From Lepidurus packardi (lineage: Eukaryota; Arthropoda; Branchiopoda; Notostraca; Triopsidae), in NCBI GenBank assembly GCA_023053545.1, contig JAKZAN010000002.1, forward strand, positions 7,126,790 through 7,190,789: a DNA stretch of 64,000 bases, given 5' to 3'. The position numbers and the translations under genes were made by a program. Positions within the stretch are counted from its first letter, which is position 1. Every line of letters starts with the position of its first letter. Positions 23,801-35,558 of the stretch are shown one piece after another. A model generated the notes under the pieces. It did not search any database. It was not told the origin of the DNA and was given only the letters and a program-made list of their open reading frames with translations.

Positions 23801-26800
23801 AGGTCTATAAAGAAAAGGAGAGAAAAAAAGGAAAACTCTTAGAAAAGAAGCAGTGTTCAATACGCACAGAAAAGAGTTCCTCCACGACTTTTCCATGATT
23901 AATTTAATGTTGCAACAACACAACAACATCTCCTTTCAGGGTCTTCCACCTTTCTGAGACTCTCCTTAAATTATTAATTCTGAGAGTGCGGTGACTTGCT
24001 ACTCTCATTAACACAGACGTACAATATACGTATGTATCTTTTCCTTTTTAAAAAATGTTAAAGGTCAATTGTGTTTTTCTAGTCTCTACCTACAAACTGC
24101 GAAGTAGGCTTAAGTCAGAAGAGATCTAAACCTTTTTTTGTTTATTTAATCTTTTGATTTTTTTTTATTTAAAGCTTCCGTATACCTTAGCTCGGTACAG
24201 AACGGTTGGCATGGGGAATTTCGTAACAACTTTTTGTGAAAACCAGTGCATTTAATGGAAAAAAATCTTTGACAGTAATCTTGAGCTTGCTAGCAGGTAG
24301 TGTACAGCCAATGCATATTTTTTCAATTAGTAATAAACTAACAATTTGCAAGGGAAGTTTGCAACTATGAGAAATATGTTACCTAAAAATCTTTCCTTTG
24401 GTTGTGCTGCTAATAAAAGATAACTTCTCTTTTAGTTTGCTTTCAAATCTGACAAGCCGTTTTCAAGAAATCGTGTTCCGAAAGTTTGCAGACTTGATTT
24501 GGGACATTGTGTTGCTACAGCAAACTGTGGTAACAAATTGCACTTTTCAAAACCAAAACAAGCGTATAAACTGCCGGCAATTAGCTATCTACTTCTTTTT
24601 TTTACCTTCTTACGCAAGGCGTTGGCCAAAACAATAACAAACATTAGTGCCATCTGTGACTCTTTTCCATCAAGAAGCTTAGGTATACGGGAGCCTTAGT
24701 CCCCACAAAAAGCGATTGAAAGGTAACTTCACTTTATTAAATAACAAGTTGGCTTCTTTAAAGGCAAGGTAAAGTTTCTTTTAAAATGGGCAGCGAAATA
24801 AATAATATTTTTCCAAGGTGTTAAAAACCCATTTCTGTACGCAGTGGAAATATCTGAAAGCTGAAAAGTGATATCCTGATTTCAAAATCAACTATAAAAA
24901 TAAGTGTTTCTTCCAAAGTTTCCAGGCTTTCCAAATAAACATCCTAAGCGCAAAAATAAAGTGCGCTAAAAAAGGCGCACAAAGTTGAAAAGTTGTTCTC
25001 CAGAAAAAAAATTACAATTTGACTAAAACTTGCAGTACCCAATTTAAAATCGTCTGAAGCCAAGAGCTAGCAATTCGCCCAAAAAGTACATTTTCGCCTC
25101 TCAATGAGCTTTACAAGAGTACCAATTTCATAGGCAAACATTTTCCTACTTTCAAATCACTTTTACGGAAGCCTACAATATTTTTATGTATTTATTTCTT
25201 ACCTAAACTCGTTATCATCCAAGTCCAGATCATCGCACGGCGTGACTTCAATCTTACAGCCAAAGAAAAGCTTGTCACGGGATACTTCTAAGGCTTTGTC
25301 CACGTCCTCTGGTTTCTTAAAACACACCACTGCCACTCTTTCCGCGCCTTGTCCTGCCACTTTGACACTCACTACTTTGCCATGTTTCTTGTACTCGTGG
25401 AAGAGTCCGTCTTTGAGGGACGTATCCGATGAACGCAAGGGTAGATTCCGAACGCATATGGCCAAAGGGGGCGTACTCAACGTTCGCTGGACTCTTTGCC
25501 GATTAGTGGAAGCACGAGGCGGACCATGGGGATGTGGAGTTAAGCCCAACGAAGCCGGTGAACGCGAAATGGATGACCTTGCTGACCTCGAACTCCGACT
25601 AAAAGATTTTTAATTTTAATTGATTTTAAATTTTTTTCAAAAAGACAACGAAATTAATTATAAAAAAAATAAATAACACGAATCGTTTCTGGTAAATAGA
25701 TGTTTCCTACAGAAGCATAAAATGTTCCTTGGCGCTTACCTTCTACTGGAGGAAGAGCTTCTGGAACGTGAGGTACTTCGCGTACTGGGACTCCTGGATC
25801 GCGTCCGTGGTAAAGATCGTGATCTGGACCTCGACACGGGGGTCCGAGACCGTGATCTGGACCCTCTGGATCGACTTCTCGATCTGGACGGTGAAGAATG
25901 TGGCGAAGGCGACCTGGAAGGTGAACTCCGACTTCGGGACTCGCTGCCACTATCACTACCGGCGGAACGGGCCGTTTTGTTCTTACTACTGCTCCCTCCG
26001 CCACTGAGCCCCGCCCCCAATGTGACAGGTCGCTCCGTGGTCCGCTCGTTACCACCCCCTGCGCTGCCTGCTGTTCCTAGAGCAGAGGTAGGCGGAGTCG
26101 TAGTGTTGTGGGTACCTTTCACATTCAAGGTCTTGTGGTTGGAATCGGTCGTACTTCTCGGGTCATCGTTCAAAGGCAGGCCACCACCACCCGCACCGGT
26201 CCGGTAACTCCCGTTCCCCCCTCCCCAGTTCCGGTAATGGGACGAGTAGGAGCCGTTGCGGTAGGTGTTCCGCTCCCGGTGACTGCTGTGGTGGTAACCG
26301 CCCCTTCGCAAGTAAGGAGGCGGGTGACTGTGTGGCGATTCTCCTTCGCGACCGAAAAAGTGACTAGACCGGTCATAATCTTCGCCAGGACTACAAATGT
26401 TTAAAATAATATTTTAAAAAATAAATTGTGATTGGAAAACAATCGCATAAGAAAAATTTTGGAAAATTTTAATTTTTAAAAAAAAAATTCGAGAACATTT
26501 TTCAAACTTTTTAGGAAATTTTTCGCAATTTAGGGAAATTTTTACACAATTATTAGAAATGACGTTATTTTGGAAAGCAGAAAGTCTTTAAAATTTTACC
26601 CATGAGGGAAACGTGGGGATCGAGGAGGAAAATGGGCGTTTCCCGGCAGTCCTGCCCCTCCTACACTTCCACTGGCGCTGTTGCTTAATGGCGTCCGAGG
26701 CGTGGCCACCGGCGACCCACCGTTGATACCCGTGCTGTTGCCTGTCCCACTACTAACAATGCCGGTACTGTTGATGCCGGTATTGGCGCCCATTCCGCCT

Positions 26801-29800
26801 GCCACTGGGCCGTTGCTATTGCTGGTACCGAGGCCAGCTGCACACCCGCCGACGCTGCTACCGTTGGAAGGCGCTGGACTGGCCACAGTGGGCGTGGTTG
26901 GACCCGTCCCGCCTTCTTCATGCAACGGCGGCTCATAATAGTCCGTGTGGAGTGTTCGTTCTTCCAAAGTATTGTCGGCCGCATGGGCTTTGGCCGCGGA
27001 TTTGATGTCCATAAACGCAACGGTGGCGCACAATCCACCCGAGGACACGCCCATTCCACCCATACTGCCGATAGCAGGTGACACCGTCTCATCTTTGATG
27101 CCTCCCAGCAGCTTGACGCTTTGCACACGCCCATACCTATGTAAATAATAACATTGTGAATTAAGTAAATGTACGTGTAATAATTCGTAAATACAGTAGA
27201 CGACGCTTACTGTCATCACGTTTGTCAAGTGAATATTAAGCGGACATTATTATTCTATTAATGCTATTATTATTAATTCTATTAAGCGGAGATTCTAATA
27301 ATCGAACATCGGAAATTTGCAACACAATGCTACGATTAATCGGCGCTTAATTGTCAAGTGGATGTTTCAACCAAAGAAACGAAGCATCGTCTATATTTCG
27401 TAACGACTTTTCAATAATTTTGATAGTGATGATTGAGGAATTCCTAACTTAACAACCGCTTCCCTTTGTGGCAAATCTTTTAAATTTAACTTGTCATGAG
27501 TTCCAATTAGCCGCAACTTCTCTTTTACGTTTAAATCAACTCATCTCTTGTTCTTCGCCATTTTAATATAACCACACGTCTAAAACACAACTAACACTGC
27601 CCATAGTATAAAGGTTTACAAAGGTTAAACCTGTATACTGTGACTGCGCCTTTGAAGCCTACTCCTACGCCTAAGTAGGGTTCTCAACACGATATCCCCT
27701 CTAATTGTCAAAGTAACGGCTCATTCAATTGAATAACCTGCTCATTTAATTGGCTGGGGAGTTTAGAAGGAATTTCTCCATAAGCGTAGTAGCCGGCTGG
27801 AAATGACGGGATTTGGTCGAAACGAAGTAAAAGCAATGTCATTTTTCAATTTGCCAAGTCCACGTAGCAATCACTACTATTATAATTTTAATAGCTGATT
27901 CAAATGCTATGCATTTTGTCATTCTGAATCGGTCTTTTAAAATTATATTCCATAAAGCGGCTGATTCTACTGTAATTGACAAATTACTCACAATTCATAT
28001 ATAGCTCATATATATAGTTAATAATCACAATAGTTTTAATTCATATATATAATTCTTATATAGCTCATTGCTAAATGCCTAGACATACCCACGAAAGGAA
28101 CGTATTCGTTAACAAAAAGCCCATTCTAGACACTACCCATTGCTTTCCCGCAACTATTTCGCTATAAAAATAACTATTTCAATTATAAAAATAAATTAAA
28201 AAGCTGACTAACAAATTAAAATAATCAGGACTAATTAAATTGCATTCCGAATACGAGACTTGGATTAAAAGTTTCTACGTAAGTAAGGAAAACTTATCTA
28301 ACCCTTGCATCCACCTAGTAGCGCGTTCCACTGGCTGCACCGGTGCCATATTTTTTCGCACTCAGTGTGTAAAGACATACATGATTGACATACCAATGCC
28401 AAAAACATTGCACCATTGCAGCCAGTGGAACGCGCTACAAAGCTCCGACTTTCTTCAAGGAAAGAGTCACATTATCTGCGTCCGGATAAGTCATAATCGC
28501 CACGTCACCTGTCCTACGACGTCAGGTGCCTGGTTCTCTGTAACCTCTCTGTATCTTTGTCATGAAAAGCAAAAAGACTGAAAGATTTCAACACACCTAA
28601 CGGTTATTTCCCACCGGACAACCCCTACCGCAAAAAGGGGGGTGGTCTCCGAATCCCTAGTCTCATATGCAAATCGGTCACGAAGAAAAACTACCTTCTC
28701 TTCTCTTCCAACAATGGTTTAAAAAAACTCCCCTAAGAACGCTATGACAATGTTAGGCACCTCGCCAAGAACATGAAAAAATTCTCAGAAAATTCGCTTG
28801 CTTCTTCTCTCCTCTTCTTCTTCCTTCGTTTCGCTTCCCAAGTTCCCAAGTTTGCCCATTCCTCAACAATGAAATAAAACAAGCAACCCGAAGATAAGAG
28901 AAAGAGAAGAGAGAGAACAATTTGCATCTACGCCAGTCTCCCTCATTATACATGGTTTTCCCCGTTTTCTTCTGTCCTTTCCTCGTCTTTCCTCCTCCTC
29001 CCATTTCCATCCTTAAACCCCCCCTCTCCTCTTCCAAAGACTCCCAAAAGGTTCCCAAAGGCTTCTTGTTTCTTTCCAGGTGTTTCTCTCTCCCTTTTCT
29101 CTCTCCTGTGGATTTCTGAACAGAGGAGCTTTAGGGGAACGAAAAGCAAGGGAAGTCTATCGAGCAGTCGCGCCTTGGGCCCGACATCGATCACCGCACC
29201 ACCCCGTGCCCTCCCCCCTCCCATGCCTCCCCTCTGGCGTGCTTCAGTCGAAGAACCCGAACCCGCCAAAATATTGCTTTATCCTTCCTTTTCTCTCTCA
29301 TTCTCCACTTCCACTCCCTTCTGAGTTTTTCTTCTAACATTGCAATCAACAATAACACGGACACGAAAGCGCACTGCTTCTTTGGGAGGGGAAGGGGACC
29401 AATAGAAAAAAATAGAAAAATGGGCAACCAAGTTTACCGCTGGAAAGGAAGCGAGAGAAGAGAAGGAATTAGAAAGGAAGAAAATAACGCCATATGGGTA
29501 CCAAATATGGAAGGAAAAAAAACGTCAGTTTTCGTCGTTTTGCAGCTGGAATATAATTCTTTGTTAGGATGTAGTTTGGACTCAAAAACGACAGAAATAA
29601 AGTTATGCTCAATAAATAATTAATAGACAGACAGTAAACGACAAAAACGACAGAAATAAAATTATGCTCAATAAATAATTAATAGACAGACTAGTAAACC
29701 TTACTTGGAATTAATTACCCCGAATCTAGTCCCCAAAAGATAATTTCTTATCTAATTTAATTTATCAAGAACTGGGTAGGTTTGTTATTCAAATAATACG

Positions 29801-31829
29801 CGTCTAAGCCAGCAGTAAAAACATGGAAGGTAACGCAGTACATCGAACAATATAAAAGTATGGGGAAGGGCAAACACCTTCAGATATCCTTCAAGTAAAC
29901 AAAATTTGTGAAATCTCTTGACAGTAATGTAGCTGACATAAGTATCAAGCGGGTAAAGATTTCACATTCTTCAATCTTACCTTAGATAATTTGTAAAATG
30001 CAAATGAATATTTCACCAAAGCAAAATGATACTAAATTACATATGCATTTGGCAAACTGAATATAAATTTCACTATTCGGAAACTGGTATTTCCGAAGAC
30101 GTAGTTTACTTTATTTTAGCACAAAGTTGCTTGCAAATTGGATACGTGTTCATCTAACTGCCCCGCATGCCATTTATGCGCAGCAGCCTTGCGCGTTCAT
30201 ATACACCCATACAAAACAGCACGGCCTTGTGTTTGTTTGGAGAGAAGCTAGTCTTAAAAGCTCTTAATTTCGGAGAACTGTTGTTATAACAAAAAATGAA
30301 GGCTGGTTGGATTTCAGAACAGTTTCTTTAATTATTTTTCAGAATAATTAACTTTTAGAAACAAGGAAATAATTTCACTAGCCATAATCCTATATTAATT
30401 CAAATGTATTCAAAATAATGAATTCCTAGAGTTTAATTTGAATTTAAACTAAATATACGCTGGAAAACGAGGCAAAATTTATAGTGAACTTCTTTCTATA
30501 TCAACTACTACTTATCTCAAAAATTAAAAATCGTTAAAAATAATTAAATAAATTTAACGTTAAAATAAAATGAGTTAAAATAATCTTTACACATATGCCA
30601 AATAATCCATAATAAAGCAATGCTAAGCAAGGCTGTCTAATCTTATATTACGTTTGTAAAAAAAAAGTTTACTTAGAAGACGAAGAATGTTTACATATTT
30701 TAACAAAAACTAATCCTATTTGTGGATAATTAAAAGAACATTTGAAACCCTCTACCTCCTTCTTGTTATCATGTTCATTTTGGCCAGACATCCCTTCTGG
30801 GTCCAGTACGACTAAGTTAAGGAAAATTATATAAAAGCAGAGATAATAAGGTGACAAGAGATAAGATAAACGTCAAATGGAAACAAAGATGAACCCGAAT
30901 AAGCAGGACGAAGTAGAAACTCTGATAATGACGTACAAGGAAAGAAGGTTAACAACAACAGGCCACCTACTCCCCTTTACACCTCCCACTTCACCTTTCC
31001 TTTAGGGCTTCTTCCCAGTTTATCCCCCCACACCCCATGATTCCTTTTTGACGCATGGCTTTTTTCATTTCTTCTTTTATAAAAAAACGCTTTTCTTTAA
31101 ACGAAGCCACTCCCCCGTTCACAAAAAACCTTCTCCTAAAATAAATGGTTTACAACACCCAAAAATGTTCAAAACAGGCCCAACCGGCTCTCAAATCACG
31201 CCCACTCGTAACTCGAAGGCAAGAACGTGCCATATACTTTAACTGAATAGAACTTGAACTAAAGTAGACCAGATTAACGTCTTTTTTCTCTCCCCAAACG
31301 CAGGGAAAATCTCTCCAGGGGTTTAAGGGTGGGGGGTTAGAGTTTCATATTCGAAACTCTTTTTAAAGCTCCCCCAAATGTGAGAAAAGACAAAGCCACT
31401 TTGAAGGGTCATTTATGGGATAATGTGTCGTTTTGAAGGGCAAGCACAAGGAAATTTTCGGAAAAGAACAAGATTTGTTTGCGAAATAAGAGCCACTTTT
31501 TAGTTAGTCTAGGACCAAGGACGTGAATAGCTTAGGCCTTGGAGAGTGAAAAACTTTGAAGCCGTATTCTATTGATCGTAACCTTGCCGGAAACGCATTT
31601 TTTTTCTTTTGGGAATAAAGTTTTATTTATATCTTTTTGGTCCTGTTGCCCTCAGCACGGTCGCCTGGCTTGCAACCCCCTCAAAATCGATGGTCGAAGC
31701 TCAATAAATACGCAGTAAAGAAAACGGGTGCATGTGGATTACGTACCGCTGAAAATGGTCTCGTATCCTTTCTTCGCGGACGTTATCTGGTAAATTTCCA
31801 ACCCACAAATGTCGCGTCTCTCTAACCAT
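8803..31829 (-). CDS. spen: Split ends / SPEN (MINT, SHARP) transcriptional regulator, complete
   Basis: Nuclear RNA-binding corepressor scaffold; the family acts in Notch, Wnt and nuclear-receptor signalling and recruits deacetylase complexes through its SPOC domain. Exons: 31829-31747, 27136-26600, 26390-25740, 25598-25203, 23804-23278, 21725-21619, 21455-21322, 20917-19289, 17851-11545, 10611-10513, 10323-9601, 9404-9045, 8931-8803. They sum to 3,894 codons including stop and all phases agree. The start MVRETRHLWVGNLP is the signature beginning of RRM1, split by a 4.6-kb intron. An RS/RG-rich segment ends near residue 424. RRM2 is about 469-543, RRM3 about 570-725 (FIGNLEKDIT, KLGFGKSMPT), RRM4 about 728-812. 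The 6.3-kb exon encodes residues 1355-3457: the conserved DIVRSLLAKRSVFDED segment, then charged KEK/RS tracts, then Pro/Gln-rich sequence. SPOC spans 3732-3893, ending LLVVIATV. Unusual Gly/Ser insertions sit in RRM1 and RRM3. Confidence 0.96.
10894..11201. mobile_element. TTAA-flanked MITE, piggyBac type, copy 1
   Basis: In spen intron 9 (10612-11544). Left end GGCTCCCGTATACCTTA and right end TAAGGTATATGGGAGCC are inverted repeats, each bordered by TTAA (10890-10893 and 11202-11205). TTAA duplication is the hallmark of piggyBac-class insertion. At 308 bp with no transposase frame it is non-autonomous. Both arms match the copy at 24173. Confidence 0.75.
18294..18905 (-). mobile_element. Pogo/Tigger-like transposon fragment, copy 1
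   Basis: In spen intron 8. Plus-strand end CAGTAGACGTTGCTTATTG resembles a pogo/Tigger terminal repeat. On the minus strand the interior (about 18675 down to 18520) encodes a degenerate CENP-B/Psq-type N-terminal helix-turn-helix with motifs KEKLRLIE, LKD-like and GISQSSLSKLL, followed by a stop. It aligns over its length with the copy at 27194, but the second terminal repeat is missing, apparently lost next to the 20-bp tandem array. Confidence 0.7.
18915..19014 (+). repeat. Five perfect 20-bp tandem repeats
   Basis: Unit GTAGAAGCTATTATAATAAA (register may be shifted by a base or two) repeated five times without a visible mismatch in spen intron 8. The same sequence occurs once, diverged, near 18022, so the array probably grew from the edge of the duplicated segment. 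Confidence 0.9.
22289..23094. mobile_element. 806-bp terminal-inverted-repeat element, family unknown
   Basis: In spen intron 5 (21726-23277). Left end CGCGTTCGTTTTG and right end CAAAACGAACGCG are perfect inverses. Similarity continues inward for about 70 bp, including a matched inner motif GCGCTTACAAGCGTTCG at 22345 and its inverse near 23029. No transposase frame and no clear target duplication, so it is a non-autonomous element of uncertain superfamily. Confidence 0.65.
24173..24695. mobile_element. TTAA-flanked MITE, piggyBac type, copy 2
   Basis: In spen intron 4 (23805-25202). Left end AGCTTCCGTATACCTTAGC after TTAA (24169-24172), right end TTAGGTATACGGGAGCC before TTAG (24696-24699). 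Both arms align with copy 1 at 10894, but this copy is about 215 bp longer in the middle. It may be closer to the parent element, or carry an insertion. Confidence 0.7.
27194..27972 (-). mobile_element. Pogo/Tigger-like transposon, internally deleted, both ends present
   Basis: In spen intron 1. CAGTAGACGACGCTTACT at 27194 and the inverse of CAGTAGAATCAGCCGCTTTA ending at 27972 are terminal inverted repeats bordered by TA (27192-27193 and 27973-27974), the target duplication of the Tc1/mariner-pogo group. On the minus strand from the ATG at 27561 the first codons read MAKNKR then a stop, followed by VDLNVKEKLRLI and LSKLLKSRY, a CENP-B-type DNA-binding domain. The catalytic domain is gone. 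A small hairpin (27605-27639) sits inside it. Confidence 0.78.
28318..28438. mobile_element. 121-bp foldback MITE with long perfect inverted repeats
   Basis: In spen intron 1. GTAGCGCGTTCCACTGGCTG (continuing CA) at 28318 has an exact inverse ending at 28438: 22 bp perfect, followed by about 10 partly matching bases on each side. The middle is about 57 bp of AT-rich sequence. No target duplication is evident and the superfamily is unknown. Confidence 0.75.
28440..31746. other. Remainder of spen intron 1, no gene seen
   Basis: Mostly AT-rich or low-complexity sequence with scattered short frames, none supported. A 58-bp direct duplication lies at 29584-29698. The stretch 28700-29450 is purine/pyrimidine-skewed and could hold regulatory sequence, but I see no specific motif. 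First introns of spen genes are commonly long. Confidence 0.4.
29584..29698 (+). repeat. 58-bp tandem duplication
   Basis: AAAACGACAGAAATAAAG and the following 40 bp (containing TTATGCTCAATAAATAATTA) are repeated at about 29642 with only a few differences. Two units, in spen intron 1. Confidence 0.85.
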
Positions 31830-34800
31830 GTTGCGAAGCGAAAACCAAGCCGAATGCTGTCTTCATGGCGGCAATGGCCACTCTTCACCATCACATGACA
31901 ACCATCATTCCAAGCTTGCCACAGGAAACTTAAAACTTTTTGCAGCAAGGATTTGCAACAAACTTCTAACCCAAAATAGCAGAAACTAAAAAAGAAAATT
32001 TGGTGGTAATTCTTAGGGCTCAAAAAAACCACATCGAGGAGCCAAAAAGCACTTTTTCCCTTTACACTGAAACAACGTCACTCGGCTTTTTTTGTATCCC
32101 ATGCGCACAAGGAATTACTCCGAATTTATCCGATGGCAAGGCAAAATTTCAACGTTCTGTCACTGTATTCCGTCATGTAATCCGAAAGGAAGCACTAAAT
32201 CTTGAGTTTGTTACACTTAGAATTTCACTCAAATGCCTCACGTTATCCTACATGCGCTCGTAATCCAACGGGGTCGACGTAGAACTCGCGCCCGACCCGA
32301 GCCAGCAAAGCAATGGCGCCAAACCAGCTCCCGGCCCACCTTGGTAGGCTCGCTGATGTATAGTCCAAAGGGGTGAGCAAGAGCCCGTTGTATGCTTTGC
32401 GAGTCTAATGAGGTTGGTCAGGCTCGCGGTGCTAAGCGTAACTCCGTAATAGCAGCGTCCTAGAGCTGCGCCTGAGCCGGCAGAACGGATCTAGCGCTGG
32501 GTGAAGACCGGTGTGGTAGGCAGCCCTAGGAGATAAAGCGCCAGTCCGTTGTCTGCCGCCGTCGGGAATGGGGTTTATTTAGCGAACCGTTTTCTCATTT
32601 ACAGAATTTTATTAGAGAAAGCCTGATCGAACGGACCACACCCAAAAACTGAGACATTTTCGAACCTTTGTTGGATTATACTTCTTTTGGTCGTCTTTGA
32701 TTTTGCCGGAAAAGGATATTACTCCCTGCCATATTTCCCTGGGATTAAAAAGAACAATACAAACAAATGCGATATTTCAGTCAAATTTACCCGCAAAAGG
32801 ATTATTGCTTGCACTCGAGCGAACAAAAAACCAACTATTTTCTTGTTGTTACTGTTCCCTTTCTATACTGGACCGTATATAAATTCGGACTTTTACAAAA
32901 GTTCTGGATTACTTGAGTTCATGAAACTGCTAAAAATAACCAAAAGAGGGTGTTTTTCTTGCAAAGTGACGCTTGTGGTGGTGGAAACTCTGCCGTAGTA
33001 GGGTTTTCTTGTCTTCCATAAATTTACTTCAGTATATTGGGAAAATTCAAGTTCCGATTCCAGCGTCAAAATCTCCGAGAGGCCCCTTGGCAACAAGTTC
33101 TCGAGGATGAAAACCAGTCAGCAGGATGCAGACCTTTTTTCCGCACCACCCAACCCCCCTTCCCCTACGTCTGTTATAGCGTTATGTTGTAAACCCCCCT
33201 CCCCAACCCTCGGCTCCCCTCCCCCTCAGTAGGGTAGCTTGAAAAAGGAAAGAGGACGCAGCGTCCTTCGACCCGCTACGCGACTCTCCGAGTGACTCGT
33301 GACTACGACCAATACTTTACTATACAGCGCACAACACACACAAACGTTCCCTTTGCTACCCACCACTACCACCCTACCTTTCTCTATACAGCATTGACCA
33401 AAATCCCCCCCCCCTTCTCCCACCCTCCTACAGCTCCCTTTCTACACTTGAAAAGGGCCCTGCTCATTTCGTCATGGGGTTGGAAGAACGCGTATCTGCA
33501 ACGTTTCCTCATCAACTGTATACGTTGTTCCAGCACAAAGCGAAAAGAAGATAAAACGAGAAGCTCGACATATGCTTAAACACGGACTCACTTTATCTTG
33601 AAGCTCTTGGGAAGTTAAAGAAGAAAACAAAAACTCGGGTTTGTGAAGGCAATGAGTAACAATGTTTTTTTCTAAAAAAGACTCCACACTACGTCTCACT
33701 CTGTGAAGGAGAATTCAGGCCATATCCCTGGGGCAGGTGAATACAAAGCGGTCGTAGATTACCAGGGGGGCAATGGGGAGTTTAGGGAGAGAAACAAGAA
33801 GTGGAGGTAGTGGATAAAGGGAGACTATGAGGAAACAGCTAAAAGCTTGGCTACAGCGCCAGACGCTGGTTAATGACAGGGAAGCCGAAAGGAATACACA
33901 AAGAGGAGGAGAATGATAGGTCATCGCTCCATTATGCTGAACGCACAAAAAGCAGGCGAGTGTTCCATGTCCGAAAACAGAGTCATGAACAACGAGTAAC
34001 AAAGAGGAGTAGTTAAACTCGCTGTGGCTTAGACAGCATTTCTTAGTTCCAGACATGAAATCCCTGAGTTTTAAGGTGTGGGCATCCCTTACACACAAAT
34101 TGCATTGTGGTTTCAGGGCATTTCATAACAATATGGTTGATATACTCGCAATTTCTAGTCCTCATAGATGAAATACAGCTGTAAACAACAATTATGACTT
34201 CAGACGCTTACCTTAATTTGCATAATAATAACTAATAAAATAAATTAATTAATAAATTAAATAAAATCTATGGATTCTCACGCCCAAAGCCACGTAAACT
34301 TGTATTGTACACCATCTGGTGTGATGGAAAACAAGTAATCTTTTTCGAAGCAAATCAAGGGGTCTACACTACGCCTTCATCCGAACGGGAAAGAGACATA
34401 ATATTACGGCTCCAGCATGAAATGGGAAAGGGTTAACGAATCATGCTTTTCAAAATTTGAATGGAAAGGCAAGCTTGCTTTGGTTTGTTTGTCATGGTAA
34501 AATTGTTGCTCAACAAGCACACTTGCACCAATTATTTCTAGTCCTGTCCTGCTGGAAAGTATCAAAAGTAGCATTGGTGTTATCACCTCTTATTGAGAGA
34601 GCATTGACTACAGATTTGTACAAGAAACTAACCTAGAATTTACTTTACTGTACCGCTTATACCTACGGAAATTTGGGGTAAATACTGAACATTTGAGGCG
34701 CTAAATGCATTACGGTATAGTTTATGGGCAAGATTCCCCAGGGTAATATCCGGGATTCCCCCGGGTAATGCACATATACTCAGCGAAAGTAATTTTATTT

Positions 34801-35558
34801 ATTTTTTAACTTGTTATCCGAAATATGAAGAAGCAAAGGAGTCGTGGCTATGTAGGCTTAAGTTAAGGAGAAATAGCTCATATGGATAGAATAACTATAT
34901 AGTGGTGGATCTAAAACTGCGCGTATGGTAGCGTAAATAACCATGTATCCAAATTCAATGCAGTTTTGGGGGGAAACAAGAAGGCGTTATATTCTGATGA
35001 TACTTTCAGGACACAGCCTTTTCTGACATAGTAGGAAAATTAAGTATCTCACTAATTAGTCATTTCAGCAATTTCTGTCTTTTTATCTTAACTAACTTGA
35101 TATAAATAACTTGTCACCTATGTCAACACACGCTATACTGCAGAATTCGAAGCAACCTTATCCTAGACAGAGTATCTTTTTGAGAAACACCATTTTAGGA
35201 TGAAACACCTGTTAATTATGCGCATAAGTCATATGAGCATATGAGCTTTCAAATACATGCAAAAAATCATTGCGAAACTGGAGAGAACTACCCTATGAAT
35301 CTCTCTCAAAAAGTTATACGAGAGCGAATCTCTTTTCGGAATGTTAAGCTTCGACAGATGCCATATATGACATACAATATATTTATCTCTCAGACTTATG
35401 TCATCCCACATTTTTGTGTGCTTTATATTTACAGACTTCAATTGAAATGGCGGAAAAACTTGTGAATATTCTGATAGGATCACGTTTGAAATACTCCCAT
35501 TTACGCCATCTGGGAAGGTCTTCTGAACTTGTTTCGTAAATATCGTGAATAACCTAAG
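31830..35558. other. Divergent intergenic region between spen and sds22
   Basis: Holds the promoters and 5' UTRs of spen (minus) and of the sds22 gene (plus). Upstream ATGs precede the spen start. One isolated GC-rich block lies at 32268-32580 (listed separately). Around 34730-34770 a short CCCCCGGGTAAT / CCCCAGGGTAAT direct repeat is seen. No other gene is supported. Confidence 0.4.
32268..32580 (+). ncRNA. GC-rich block, possible structured RNA of unknown class
   Basis: About 310 bp of clearly higher GC than its surroundings, with abrupt edges and stops in all frames. Several local inverted repeats are visible: GGGTCG/CGACCC (about 32271-32299), GCGAG/CTCGC around a 19-nt loop (about 32399-32430), GGCAG/CTGCC (about 32519-32558), and a long-range GGCGC/GCGCC pair. 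The strand is a guess. I could not match it to 7SL, 7SK, RNase P, MRP, U snRNA or rRNA by recall. One part (GGTGAAGACCGGTGTGGTAG) faintly resembles the 3' part of 5S rRNA. A SINE is an alternative. Confidence 0.3.
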
